This document shows positions 1 through 9,300 of a stretch of DNA of 64,000 nt, one piece after another. Origin of the DNA: Phycisphaeraceae bacterium (lineage in GTDB: Bacteria; Planctomycetota; Phycisphaerae; Phycisphaerales; Phycisphaeraceae); assembly GCA_029260655.1 (NCBI GenBank), contig JAJDCU010000053.1:1-64000 (forward strand). The letters are read 5' to 3'. Below the pieces are notes generated by a model. It worked only from the letters and a program-made list of their open reading frames with translations. It had not been told where the DNA came from and made no database searches. Positions within the stretch are counted from its first letter, which is position 1, and every line of letters starts with the position of its first letter. The position numbers and the translations under genes were made by a program.

Positions 1-75
1 GGTTTAGCCCGGGCGGCCACGCCCGGAGTTCGCCGTGTGGCCGCGGCGGTTAAACATCACCCGCTACGATTGACG
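1..75. repeat. GGTTTAGC palindromic intergenic element
   Basis: GC-rich imperfect palindrome. GTTTA near the left end is mirrored by TAAAC near the right, and GCGGCCAC is mirrored by GTGGCCGC. It lies just downstream of the minus-strand gene ending at 86, so it could help end its transcript, although there is no T-run. The same GGTTTAGC...CCCGGA...GCTACGATT order recurs around 39904-39970. Confidence 0.55.
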
Positions 76-85
76 TAGGAATGCT

Positions 86-2131
86 CTAAGGGCCGGGCGC
101 CGGGGCATCGGACAACGCCAACTCTTCTTCCAAGGCCAACTCGTTCTCCAGGCGGATGCGGTCGGGGTGGCTGCGGTCGTCCTCGACGGTACGGCCTGAG
201 ATACGGTTGATCTTCGGGTCGAGGTAGAGCATGCGCACATCCCTGCCGCCGTACGACCCGCCGCCGGTGCCGATCAGGTCCACGACGACCAGCCCGACGT
301 TCATATCCAGCTGCTGTTGGATGCCATTGGGCAGCACCATCTGGGACACCCGTCCGATCGGGTCACCAGGACGGACATCAAACTCCTTACTGACCCAGCG
401 CCCATCGTGAACGCGCCAGACCTGCACACTTGCTGTCTGGGCCTTGGCCGATCCCTTGACCATGAAGAAGTAGTGCTCGCCATCAACATGGACCGGGTCT
501 GACCAATCGGAGCTTTCCAGCTCCTCGGGGTCTGGTCCCAGCGCGAGTTTGTCGTAGTTCTCATCCCGCTGCTCTGCCTGGATGCGCTTCTGCCGGTAGA
601 GGGGGTTGAGGACGGCCACCACTACGCGGTAGCGGTAGGTCTTGCCGGGCTCGATGGACAAGTCATGTGCCCAGACCTGGATCTTACGTGACTGGGGTTC
701 GGCCGCCTGGGCCTGGCCCTGAGCCCGATACCCGCCGGCGTAATCGCCGGGTGCTCCCGGATAACGCCCGGGCCCACCACCGGGGTAGGCGCCCTTATCA
801 TCGCTGACGAAGCCGCCTGGTCCGGGACCACGGCTGTATGGATCATCGTACCCGCCGTAATTTGCCCCATAGCCGGCATCCTTACTGCCGTAGTCGCCGT
901 AAGCCCCTTGGCGATCGGGCAACAAGGCGTCCGATTCCAGACCGAGCAATTCGTTGCGCTCGATCTTGGTCATGAGCAGTTGTTCCTGGGCCTGACGGAT
1001 CATCTCCTGGGGCGTTCTGGCGGTGGCATCCTGGCGTTTGTTATCGCCGCGCGCCGTCCTGCGGCCGCCGCCGCCTCCATACTCGCCACCTTTTTCACTG
1101 CCAGCCCCCCCGCGTCGGCGCCCGACGTCTCGCTGCCCGGGGCGGCCCTGGGTGTCCTGTCGGTTTTGCTGCGTCTTTTCCGTTTGTTCCTGGAACCTCC
1201 TGATCTGCTCTTTGAGCTTCCGGATCTTGTCGTTGAGCTTGGACAACTTGCGTTGGCCGTCGGCGTCAAGCTCCTTCGCATCCTCGCTGGGTGGGGTCCA
1301 GAGGATATTCCCGCTGGTCAGGGGGAACTCATGGCGTGCGATCGACTCCTGGCGTGCGCGGATCAGTTGGATCGTTTCCTTTGACTGCTGGCTGGTGGCC
1401 GGTGCTTGGGTGTCTGGCTTGAACGCCAACTGATTCGGAAGCTTGTCGACCAGAACGGTGTTGCCCCACTGCCCGGTGACTTCGTCAAGCTCCTGGCGCT
1501 GCAGGATGACGCCCGTGACGCCGAGCATGCTGTTCCACCACCGCTGGGGGATGCGCAGATTCTTGTCGCCGGATTGCAGCCTGCGTATCCACTCGTCCAT
1601 ATCAAAGGTGGCGGCGACACTGACGTAGCGGAAATCGCGGGGCTGCTGGTTGCCAACAAGTTTGATCATGCCCTCCAACTCGCGGGTGGGGATCTGATCA
1701 CTGAGAACCGAGTGTCCCTTGCGGGCGATGACGGCCTGTGCGACCGGCGGGGTGGGCAGGTAGTAAGTCGGCCTTTCATCACCGTCAGAGTCGACCAAGC
1801 CCACACCCAAACCGGGGTGTGCCAGGGGCGAGAGGCTTGCCAGGGCCGTGGGCTTGATCGCCGACTTGTCCTGGAAGGCTTGTGTGTAGGAGGGGATCGG
1901 GCGATCGGGGAGGGTGCTCTGGGGCTCGTCCAAACGTTTCTTGAGCGTGTCAGCCCTGCGCGCGATCTGGGGTTCAATCTGATCCGGGCCGATGGATTGC
2001 CTGCCCAGTTCCACGGTGAACGGCTCGCCCATCAGGAACCACCACCCGAACACCAGCAGGAAGAGTACGCCGGTGGCCAGGATCAGCTTCTCGATATTCT
2101 GCTGGAAAAACCCGGTGTCTTTAGGGTTCAT
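86..2131 (-). CDS. PilM-operon membrane protein, Gly/Tyr-rich (unknown function)
   Basis: A 681-residue protein with one N-terminal membrane segment at about residues 16-32 (LILATGVLFLLVFGWWFLMG) and a large region beyond it, consistent with an inner-membrane anchor and periplasmic body. There is a charged coiled-coil-like stretch near residues 290-325 (KLSKLNDKIRKLKEQIRRFQEQ). A low-complexity region rich in Gly, Tyr, Arg and Pro follows at about 335-480, then a folded-looking C-terminal domain ('YRYRVVVAVLNPLYRQ'). It is third in a minus-strand operon after pilM and a second membrane protein, 96 bases downstream. No family is recognised from sequence alone. A role in a type IV pilus-like inner-membrane platform is inferred from position. 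Confidence 0.75.
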   Translation of the reverse strand: MNPKDTGFFQQNIEKLILATGVLFLLVFGWWFLMGEPFTVELGRQSIGPDQIEPQIARRADTLKKRLDEPQSTLPDRPIPSYTQAFQDKSAIKPTALASLSPLAHPGLGVGLVDSDGDERPTYYLPTPPVAQAVIARKGHSVLSDQIPTRELEGMIKLVGNQQPRDFRYVSVAATFDMDEWIRRLQSGDKNLRIPQRWWNSMLGVTGVILQRQELDEVTGQWGNTVLVDKLPNQLAFKPDTQAPATSQQSKETIQLIRARQESIARHEFPLTSGNILWTPPSEDAKELDADGQRKLSKLNDKIRKLKEQIRRFQEQTEKTQQNRQDTQGRPGQRDVGRRRGGAGSEKGGEYGGGGGRRTARGDNKRQDATARTPQEMIRQAQEQLLMTKIERNELLGLESDALLPDRQGAYGDYGSKDAGYGANYGGYDDPYSRGPGPGGFVSDDKGAYPGGGPGRYPGAPGDYAGGYRAQGQAQAAEPQSRKIQVWAHDLSIEPGKTYRYRVVVAVLNPLYRQKRIQAEQRDENYDKLALGPDPEELESSDWSDPVHVDGEHYFFMVKGSAKAQTASVQVWRVHDGRWVSKEFDVRPGDPIGRVSQMVLPNGIQQQLDMNVGLVVVDLIGTGGGSYGGRDVRMLYLDPKINRISGRTVEDDRSHPDRIRLENELALEEELALSDAPAPGP

Positions 2132-2227
2132 AGCTCGTATTCCTTTGCGTCGTGGCGTCGGCGTCCGGCGTCAACTCTCTCGCCGCGGTCTCGCCCGTGC
2201 GGAGCACCAGGCGTCCGTGCATCCCGT

Positions 2228-3661
2228 TCAAAAATCGGTCGATTCATCCACCACTGCGGTCTGCTCCACAGCGATCCCAAGCAGCTCCAGGGTCTTGGGC
2301 GGCATCAGTTTCGTCGTCCATTCACGCAGCCAGATCGTCTCGATGAGCATGTCGATGCGGACGGCGTCGCCGCTGCCATACACAAAGCCCTCGAGCAGCG
2401 CTTCATACTCGTCGACGTCTTGTATCTCGCATTCCAACACGGTCATGAAGTTGACCTGCCCGATGGCGTCGAAAAGCTTGGGCAACTGTTGGAAATCGAC
2501 GATGGCGACCATGCGTGCGTGCCGGACGTCGTAGATGGCGTTGGAGACCCGCCCGGTAGGCCCGGCGTTGAAATCGACGGACAGCTTGTCATCGGGACTG
2601 CCTGCGGCGGCGACCGGAGCGGCATTGGGCCCGGCACCCGCGCCGATACCCGGGGCGGCGCCGTACCCCCTGCCCATACCCATACCCATACCCGTCGTCC
2701 CGGAGCCGGACTTGGTGCTGGCGGCCATCCCCATGCCCCCTGTCGTATGCAGCCCGACATGCCCGGGGACCACTTCCAGAGAGATCAGCCGCTTCACCGG
2801 GGACTCTATCACGCTTAGCTCGGCCTGATCGACCCGGTTGGCGATCGCGATCGCGCGGGCGATGTCCTGCTGGATCCACAACTCCATGTGACTATCCCAG
2901 ATCTGCTGAAAAGCGGGCAGACCCATCGCCGCGCTCCACCCACCGACCTGAAAGGGGAAGGCGGGGCTTCGGATGTCCGGGTCGGCGTAGAGGTGCACTA
3001 TCTGAGCCTGCTCCTTGAGCAGTTCCAAAGCGCGTTCGGCCTTCTGGCCCTCTAACGTCTTGCGGTCGGCCTCGCTGAGGTTGCCGCCCGCGGCCGGGGC
3101 GCCGCCGAACCCGCCGGGACGGAAGTCCTGCTCGACGCGCTGCATCTCCATTTGGAGCTCGACCGGGTCCAGTGGGCCGGCGGCGTTGAGCCTGGGCTCG
3201 TCCGTGTCCTGATCATACACGCCGAACATCCGCTCAAACGCCGCGCGGTACCGCGGGCGGGCTTCGTGCCGAAGGTGACTGGCCTCGGTCGTCGGGAGCA
3301 CGCCCGGGACCAGAAGCCTGTGACCGACTTGGTTGCGCTCTACCGCGGCGAAGAATATCTTCTCGTACTCGCTGTTCATCTTCCCGTACACCTCGTCCAG
3401 GCGCACGAGTGTCGCCTGGTTGATCGTCACCCCGGAGATGTCTTCCGGAGGGTCATCGACGTTGGCCGGCGGGAACGGGACTTCGGTGCGCGAATAGCTG
3501 TCGATTCGCTGGATGATCTGGTTCACCTCGGCCGACACCCGCTTGGTGACGGCCCCACCATGACTGAACACCCATCCGATCACGCCGATCGATGCGAGGA
3601 TCACGATCCCGCTGACGACGGTGATCATATTCGCTTTGATCCAGGCCAAGGCGTTTTTCAT
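2228..3661 (-). CDS. PilM-operon bitopic membrane protein (PilN/PilO-like position)
   Basis: A 477-residue protein with a single membrane segment at about residues 13-31 (ITVVSGIVILASIGVIGWV). An alpha-helical region follows (EVNQIIQRIDSY, then KTLEGQKAERALELLKEQ). A Gly/Met-rich linker at about 310-360 contains a GMGMGMGRGYG run. The C-terminal domain (about 375-450, 'MVAIVDFQQLPKLFDAIGQV') resembles the ferredoxin-like folds of PilN/PilO/GspM proteins in length and placement, but I cannot claim homology. The start codon overlaps the pilM stop as ATGA, so the two are translationally coupled. Position directly after PilM is where PilN/PilO normally stand. Confidence 0.75.
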   Translation of the reverse strand: MKNALAWIKANMITVVSGIVILASIGVIGWVFSHGGAVTKRVSAEVNQIIQRIDSYSRTEVPFPPANVDDPPEDISGVTINQATLVRLDEVYGKMNSEYEKIFFAAVERNQVGHRLLVPGVLPTTEASHLRHEARPRYRAAFERMFGVYDQDTDEPRLNAAGPLDPVELQMEMQRVEQDFRPGGFGGAPAAGGNLSEADRKTLEGQKAERALELLKEQAQIVHLYADPDIRSPAFPFQVGGWSAAMGLPAFQQIWDSHMELWIQQDIARAIAIANRVDQAELSVIESPVKRLISLEVVPGHVGLHTTGGMGMAASTKSGSGTTGMGMGMGRGYGAAPGIGAGAGPNAAPVAAAGSPDDKLSVDFNAGPTGRVSNAIYDVRHARMVAIVDFQQLPKLFDAIGQVNFMTVLECEIQDVDEYEALLEGFVYGSGDAVRIDMLIETIWLREWTTKLMPPKTLELLGIAVEQTAVVDESTDF

Positions 3662-5901
3662 GACTGTCCCCTTTCGTCTTCATCGGTGTTCGGGAGGTTG
3701 GCCGTCGGCCCTTCTTCGGTCTCTTCGGGCAACGGCTCTTCCTGGGGCTCTTGGGGCTTGGATGAAGCAGCGGGGTTAACCAATTCGATGGTCCAGCGGA
3801 TCTCGAACTGATTGTCCTGCGAGCGGTCCTCATCGGCGAGCGGGCGCGTCGGCAGTAACGACGCCAGATCGGTCGTCGAACCGCCGCCGGTCTTGCCGTA
3901 GCCGGTCTGCCCGTAAGCCTGACCGCCGCCCTGACCGCCGTAGGCTTGCCCCCCGTAGCCCGCCTGCCCGCCGTAGGCCGCCGCGCCCCGGGGATCTTTG
4001 CCGCCACCGGCACCGGTATCCGCCGCCACAACCACTCGGCCGTAGGACGTGATCGCATCGGCTGAGTCGATCACGAACTTGTAGGGCCAGCCCTCACGTT
4101 CGGCGTGCTCGACGAGCCAGCCGACGAAGTTGTCCTGCAGAAACTTCGATCCGTCCATCGGGGTCGTGCCACGGACGGTGACGACATACGACGGCGGGGT
4201 CTTGCCCTCACCAAAGAAGTCTTCCAGAGAATAAGTGGCGCCCAATTCCGCTTGCCCACCCATTCCCCCCCCGTATCCGCCGCCGGAGTATGCATCGTAG
4301 CCCATCCCCTGATCCATCCCCATGCCCTGATCCATCCCCATACCGTAATCCATGCCCTGGTCCATCCCCATGCCGTAATCCATGCCCATGAGCTGCTCGT
4401 CCTCTTCCTCAGCGCCCCCCGCTTTGTAGGTGGTGGTGATGGACTGGATATAGATCCGCTGTCGCTGTGAGCGCTCGGTCTTGGCGATCAGGTCGTAGTT
4501 GTTTCCCAGCGTCTGGGGCTGGGGCTCAAGGGACATACAGGCCTGGCTGATGTCTTCATACAGCTTGGGCAGGATGTCCCGGGCGTTGAGGATATTGCTG
4601 AGATTCTCGATCCGCTGGCGTGGGTTGGAGCTGGTGTCGATCTGATCGTACTCACGCTTGAATCCTTCGGCCATGTTCAGGACCGGGGTGGCTCGTTTCT
4701 TGCCGGCATCCAGGCCCGACTGCGTGGCGCCGTCCAGCGACATCACGCTCATCGCCGAGATCCCCGCCGCGGCCGCGAAACACGCCGCGGTCGCGCCGAT
4801 CCACGGCTGCTTGGCCTTCCACATCCGCTGGCGGATGAGGTGACCGGGCAGGACGTTCGCGGAGACTTTCTCCAGGCCCAGGCCCTGAAGCGCCAAACCG
4901 TACGCCGTCACCAGGTTCATCGCCTGGTCGGCGAAGTCCGATGCCTGCTTGTCCTCGACCCCGATACGCTTGAAGCCGTCGGGACGGTCCACGTCCATCT
5001 GCAACTGCTGCTTGAGGAACTTCTGAAGGCCCGGCAGCTTAAACGTCGACCCGACACCGACCAGCCGGGTCAGGTTCGCGTCTCGGTTAAGGCTCTGGTA
5101 GTAGCCCAGGGATCGCTGCATCTCCTGGACCAGGTCGGCGAAGACCGGCCTCATCGCCTGGAAGATCTGACGGGCGTACTTACTGGTCCCGGCCTCACGC
5201 TTGAGTTTCTCGGCCTTGTGATAGCTGAGCTTGAACGCCTTGACCAAGGCCTCCGTGAACGTGTTGCCGCCCAGCGGCAGCGTGCGGAGCCAGATCCCGC
5301 CGTTCTCGACGATGATCACATCGGTCGCGGTCGTCCCGATGTCGATGTAGATCACGCCCTCTTCTTCCGGCTCCTCGGCCGTGTCGTACACAAACGCATT
5401 AAACACCGCCAGCGGCGACAGCGTCAACGTATCAACGTCCAGATGCACGGCGTTGTAATCGCTCAGGAAAGACATCACCTTCTCTTTGGTGATCGCGAAG
5501 ATCCCGACCTCAACGTCCGGCGCGTCCTCCTGCTGGAACACCTGGTAGTCCCACTCGACCTGCTCGATCGGGAACGGGATCTGCTGCACCGCCTCGAACT
5601 TCACGATGTCGGGGATCTTCTTCGGCTCGACCGGGGGCAGCTTGGCGAACCGGGCGAACGCCATGTGCCCGGGCACCGACACCGACACCGCGCTCTTGCT
5701 CAGGTCGTGCCGGGACAGGAGCTGGTCCAGGTTGACCTGGATCGCCTCCTCGACGTTCAGGTCCGGCGTGGTGAGGATCTTCTTGAACGGCAGGATCTCG
5801 TGGTCCACCATCTGGACCTTCGAACCCGACCGGGTCAGGTGCACCGCTTTGATCGCGTTTCGGCCGACCTCGATGCCCCAACTGTCATTTTTCCGTGCCA
5901 T
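3658..5901 (-). CDS. pilM: Type IV pilus assembly-like ATPase PilM with extended C-terminus
   Basis: Residues 1 to about 350 form an actin-like PilM/FtsA-type domain: it opens 'WGIEVGRNAIKAVHL', has the phosphate-loop-like 'YIDIGTTATDVIIVENGG' and a second loop 'RLVGVGSTFKLPGL'. PilM normally sits on the cytoplasmic face and binds the PilN tail. This protein is 747 residues, about twice the usual length. After residue 350 there is a membrane segment (IGATAACFAAAAGISAMSVM), a PilN-like periplasmic part, a Met-Gly-Asp repeat, a Gly/Gln/Tyr-rich stretch and an acidic tail. It may therefore be a PilM-PilN fusion. The ATG at 5901 is chosen because GGAGG lies five bases upstream; a GTG four codons earlier has no such site. 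Confidence 0.85.
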   Translation of the reverse strand: MARKNDSWGIEVGRNAIKAVHLTRSGSKVQMVDHEILPFKKILTTPDLNVEEAIQVNLDQLLSRHDLSKSAVSVSVPGHMAFARFAKLPPVEPKKIPDIVKFEAVQQIPFPIEQVEWDYQVFQQEDAPDVEVGIFAITKEKVMSFLSDYNAVHLDVDTLTLSPLAVFNAFVYDTAEEPEEEGVIYIDIGTTATDVIIVENGGIWLRTLPLGGNTFTEALVKAFKLSYHKAEKLKREAGTSKYARQIFQAMRPVFADLVQEMQRSLGYYQSLNRDANLTRLVGVGSTFKLPGLQKFLKQQLQMDVDRPDGFKRIGVEDKQASDFADQAMNLVTAYGLALQGLGLEKVSANVLPGHLIRQRMWKAKQPWIGATAACFAAAAGISAMSVMSLDGATQSGLDAGKKRATPVLNMAEGFKREYDQIDTSSNPRQRIENLSNILNARDILPKLYEDISQACMSLEPQPQTLGNNYDLIAKTERSQRQRIYIQSITTTYKAGGAEEEDEQLMGMDYGMGMDQGMDYGMGMDQGMGMDQGMGYDAYSGGGYGGGMGGQAELGATYSLEDFFGEGKTPPSYVVTVRGTTPMDGSKFLQDNFVGWLVEHAEREGWPYKFVIDSADAITSYGRVVVAADTGAGGGKDPRGAAAYGGQAGYGGQAYGGQGGGQAYGQTGYGKTGGGSTTDLASLLPTRPLADEDRSQDNQFEIRWTIELVNPAASSKPQEPQEEPLPEETEEGPTANLPNTDEDERGQS
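4301..4390 (-). repeat. In-frame tandem repeat in pilM (MGMDQG/MDYGMG)
   Basis: Imperfect 12-18 base units (CCCTGATCCATCCCCATG type on the plus strand) encode alternating MGMDQG and MDYGMG blocks. Because the units are multiples of three, length changes would keep frame. Similar Gly/Tyr/Met-rich stretches occur in both downstream operon members. Confidence 0.8.
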
Positions 5902-6159
5902 GTGGACCTCCACGGTTTGGGTAGGCGGTCATGATAACGGACATCGACGCCCCGGTCTGCATCGCATCGGGCCCGATTCAGCCACGGCTTAGACCCGGAA
6001 AAAGCCTCGCCGGCCAAGTCGATGCACGCCCTGTTGCCTGTCCGTTCACGATAGACCCGCCTGAGGATAACGTATGAATCGGCGGCATCCGGGGGTTCCC
6101 GGCGAGCCCTCCGGCACCCCGCGCAGCAGGGTATGCCAAAAGGCTGGTCCATCGATACT

Positions 6160-6189
6160 ATCTTAACCCTGATCCGGAGCCCGGGTCAA
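6160..6189 (-). promoter_or_regulatory. Candidate sigma-70 promoter for the pilM operon
   Basis: On the minus strand TTGACC is followed after 18 bases by TAAGAT. It would give a leader of roughly 250 bases before pilM. Weak, single-site evidence. The remaining 5902-6374 interval shows only this, a hairpin at 6300-6320 and no gene. Confidence 0.35.
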
Positions 6190-6299
6190 GGGTTATGTGA
6201 AAAGATTCGCCTTCTCGGACGCGGTTGATTCGCCCCGCAGCGCCCTGCTTTCATACGCTCTCCCACAACCGCCGGTTCTCCCCCACCGCCTCCCCCAAG

Positions 6300-6320
6300 C
6301 CCACGGCCTCCGGCCGTGGG
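6300..6320. other. Perfect GC hairpin upstream of the RM gene
   Basis: CCCACGGCC and GGCCGTGGG are perfect complements around a three-base loop. No T-run follows on either strand, so it is not a typical terminator. It lies 55 bases before the TTG start at 6375 and could affect that transcript or insulate it from the divergent operon. Confidence 0.4.
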
Positions 6321-6374
6321 TCACTTAACCCGATCCACTCACGACGCTACACTCCGTAACCACGGAGATCCACG

Positions 6375-9300
6375 TTGCCCACAAGCCCCGCAAGACTCTT
6401 CCCAGACGACAGCCCCGCCGCCGCACGTCCGCCCAAGGCCGACCGGCTGATCCTAGATCGTTTTCTCCCACAATACCTGCCCAAGAGCCCGCTTCTGGAC
6501 CCCGGGGAAATCGACCGCGCCCACGCCATCCTCATCCGGTGGGCCGACCTCGAGTCCTCCGGCCAGCTCGGCCAGATGCACGAAAACCAACTCCAAGGCG
6601 AGTTCCTCGGCGACGTCTTCGCCGATGCCCTGGGCTACTCCCGTTTCTGCGAAGGTGCGGGTAAGTGGACACTCGAACAGCACCACAGCCTTGCCGGCCA
6701 GGAGCCCGACGCGATCCTCGGACACTTCCAGCCGAACCGGCCGCGCGAACCCATCGCCGTCATCGAACTCAAAGGCCCAAGGGTCCACCCCGACCGAGAC
6801 CGTTCCAACGGCCGGACCGCCGTCCAGCAGTGTTGGGACTATCTCAACAGCACACCCCCCACTTGCCGATGGGGCATCGTCTCCAACATCGTCAGCTTCC
6901 GCCTATACGAGCGCAACAGCTCACCCCGGCGGTTCGAGCACTTCACCCTGCAATCCCTGCGCGATCGCAACACCTTCTGCCGTTTTTACTTCATGCTCGA
7001 ATCGCGCGGGCTCATCGAATCCGTCGCCGATCAGCCCACACGCACAGCTAACCTGCTCGCCCAGACCAACGACCGACAGCGCAAGATCGGTAACGTACTC
7101 TACGAAACATACGCTAAGAACCGTCTCGACCTGATCCGATACCTGCACTTCGACCTCTGCCATCCTCAGGATCAGGCCATCGAGATGGCCCAGCGGCTGT
7201 TCGACCGTGTGATTTTCATCGCCTTCTGTGAAGACCGCCAACTGCTCAAGCCCAAGACGATTGAGCGGGCTTACAAAGACCTTCCGGGCTTCTCCGCCGC
7301 CACCAACCCGCGCTGGCAGAACTTTAAGAGCCTGTTCCATTTTATCAACGTAGGCGATGAAGAACACGACATCCCGCGCTACAACGGCGGGCTGTTCAGT
7401 AACCACGCGGTCGACGACCTGGACCTCCCCGACGAGCCCTGGACCGATTTTTTCAACACCTTGGGCACCTTCGACTTCGCTGACGAAGTCAATCTCGATG
7501 TTCTGGGACACCTGTTCGAACAGTCCATCACCGAACTGGAGAAGATCAAAGAGTCCGGGGTGTTCGGCGGCAACGAAGAGAAAGCCCGCGCGTTCGCCGA
7601 AATGCCCCAGGCCACAAAGCGCAAACGTCTAGGCATCTACTACACGCCCCCCGAACTCACACTCCGCATCGTCCAATACACCGTCGATGAACTGATCGAA
7701 CAGCGTTTCGTCGAAGCGGCGACCCGCCACGGCCTCCCGGAGGACCAGGCCCGACGCGGTGAAGTCCCCGACGATGCCGCCTACTGGGCCCACTGCCTGG
7801 CCATCCTTAAGGAACTGAAAATCGTCGACCCCGCCTGCGGCTCCGGGGCCTTCCTCTTTCAAGCGTACGAAGTCCTCGAACACCGATACGACCAAGTCAT
7901 CGGCTTCATGCAACGCCTCGGTGCGAAGAATACCGATGAACTCCGTCGGCACGTGCCGCAGTTCATCCTCAACCACAACCTCTACGGCGTGGACCTCTCC
8001 CCCGAGGCCGTCGAGATCACACAACTCGCCTTGTGGATACGCTCAGCCACACCCGGACAAACCCTCGAAACCCTCTCACACAACATCGTCCACGGCAACT
8101 CACTTGTCCACACCCAAGACCCCAACGCCGGGGGCCACCCCCACGGATTCGACTGGCACCAACGCTTCCCCGAAGTCTTCGACCGCACTTCCGAGGGAAG
8201 GGACACATCCGAGGGCGGGGGAGGCTTCGACTGCGTCATCGGCAACCCGCCCTGGGAGCGGATCAAACTCCAGGAACGCGAGTTCTTCTCACTGCCCGCC
8301 CCCGAGATCGCCACCGCCACCAACGCCGCCAAACGCCGCAAACTCGTCGCCAAGCTCGAATCCGACGACCCGGCCCTTTATGAACGCTATGAGGACGCAC
8401 TCAAGGCCGCCGATGCCCTGCTGACCTACTGCCGAAAGTCCAAGCAGTACCCGCTAACCGGCAAAGGTGACATCAACACCTACGCCGTCTTCGCCGAACT
8501 CGCCCACAACATTGTCGCTCCCACCGGACGGGTCGGCCTGCTCACGCCCTCCGGCATCGCCTCTGACAAAACCACCAAGGACTTCTTCGCCGCCATCGCC
8601 GAGACCAATCGGTTGATCCGACTATATGACTTCGAGAACAAGAAAGTATTCTTTCCAGACGTACACGCATCGTTCAAGTTCTGTATCCTCAACTTCGGCG
8701 GATCGGACACGCATTGCGAACAAGCCGACTTCGTCTTCTTCACCCACAAAATCGAGGAACTCGAAGATAAGAAGCGCCACATCGCCCTGTCCGGCGATGA
8801 CATCAAGCTCCTAAATCCCAACACACGCACCTGCCCTATTTTTCGGGGTCGGCGAGATGCCGAAATCACCAAGGCCATCTACCGCCGTGTCCCCATCCTG
8901 ATCGACCGCAACCGCAAGGGCCCCACCGGTAACCCCTGGGGCATCACGTTCAAGACGATGTTCCACCAGACCAACGACGCCGAGTTCTTTCACGAGGCTG
9001 ACGACCTCGAGACCAAAGGCTTTAAGCTCGACGGCAACCACTGGGTCAAAGGCAAGAGGGTCTATTTGCCCCTGTACGAAGCAAAGATGGTCCAGGCCTA
9101 CGATCATCGCGCTGCCAGCGTTCTGACCGACAAACACAATTGGGTCCGGCAGGGTCAGACAGATAAAACCGAACCCGTCGAGCATCAAAACCCCGAGTTT
9201 TGTGTGGTACCGAGGTTCTGGGTGGACACCAGTGAAGTCGATTTGTCCGATTGGGGGTCATTGGGTTTCAAGGACATCACAAGTCCCACCAACCAACGCA

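Noticed and set aside
1406-2818. Long plus-strand reading (470 codons) opposite the PilM operon
   Set aside because: It is antisense to two genes with membrane segments, ATGA coupling and good start sites; it has no family resemblance and arises from G/C-rich third positions.
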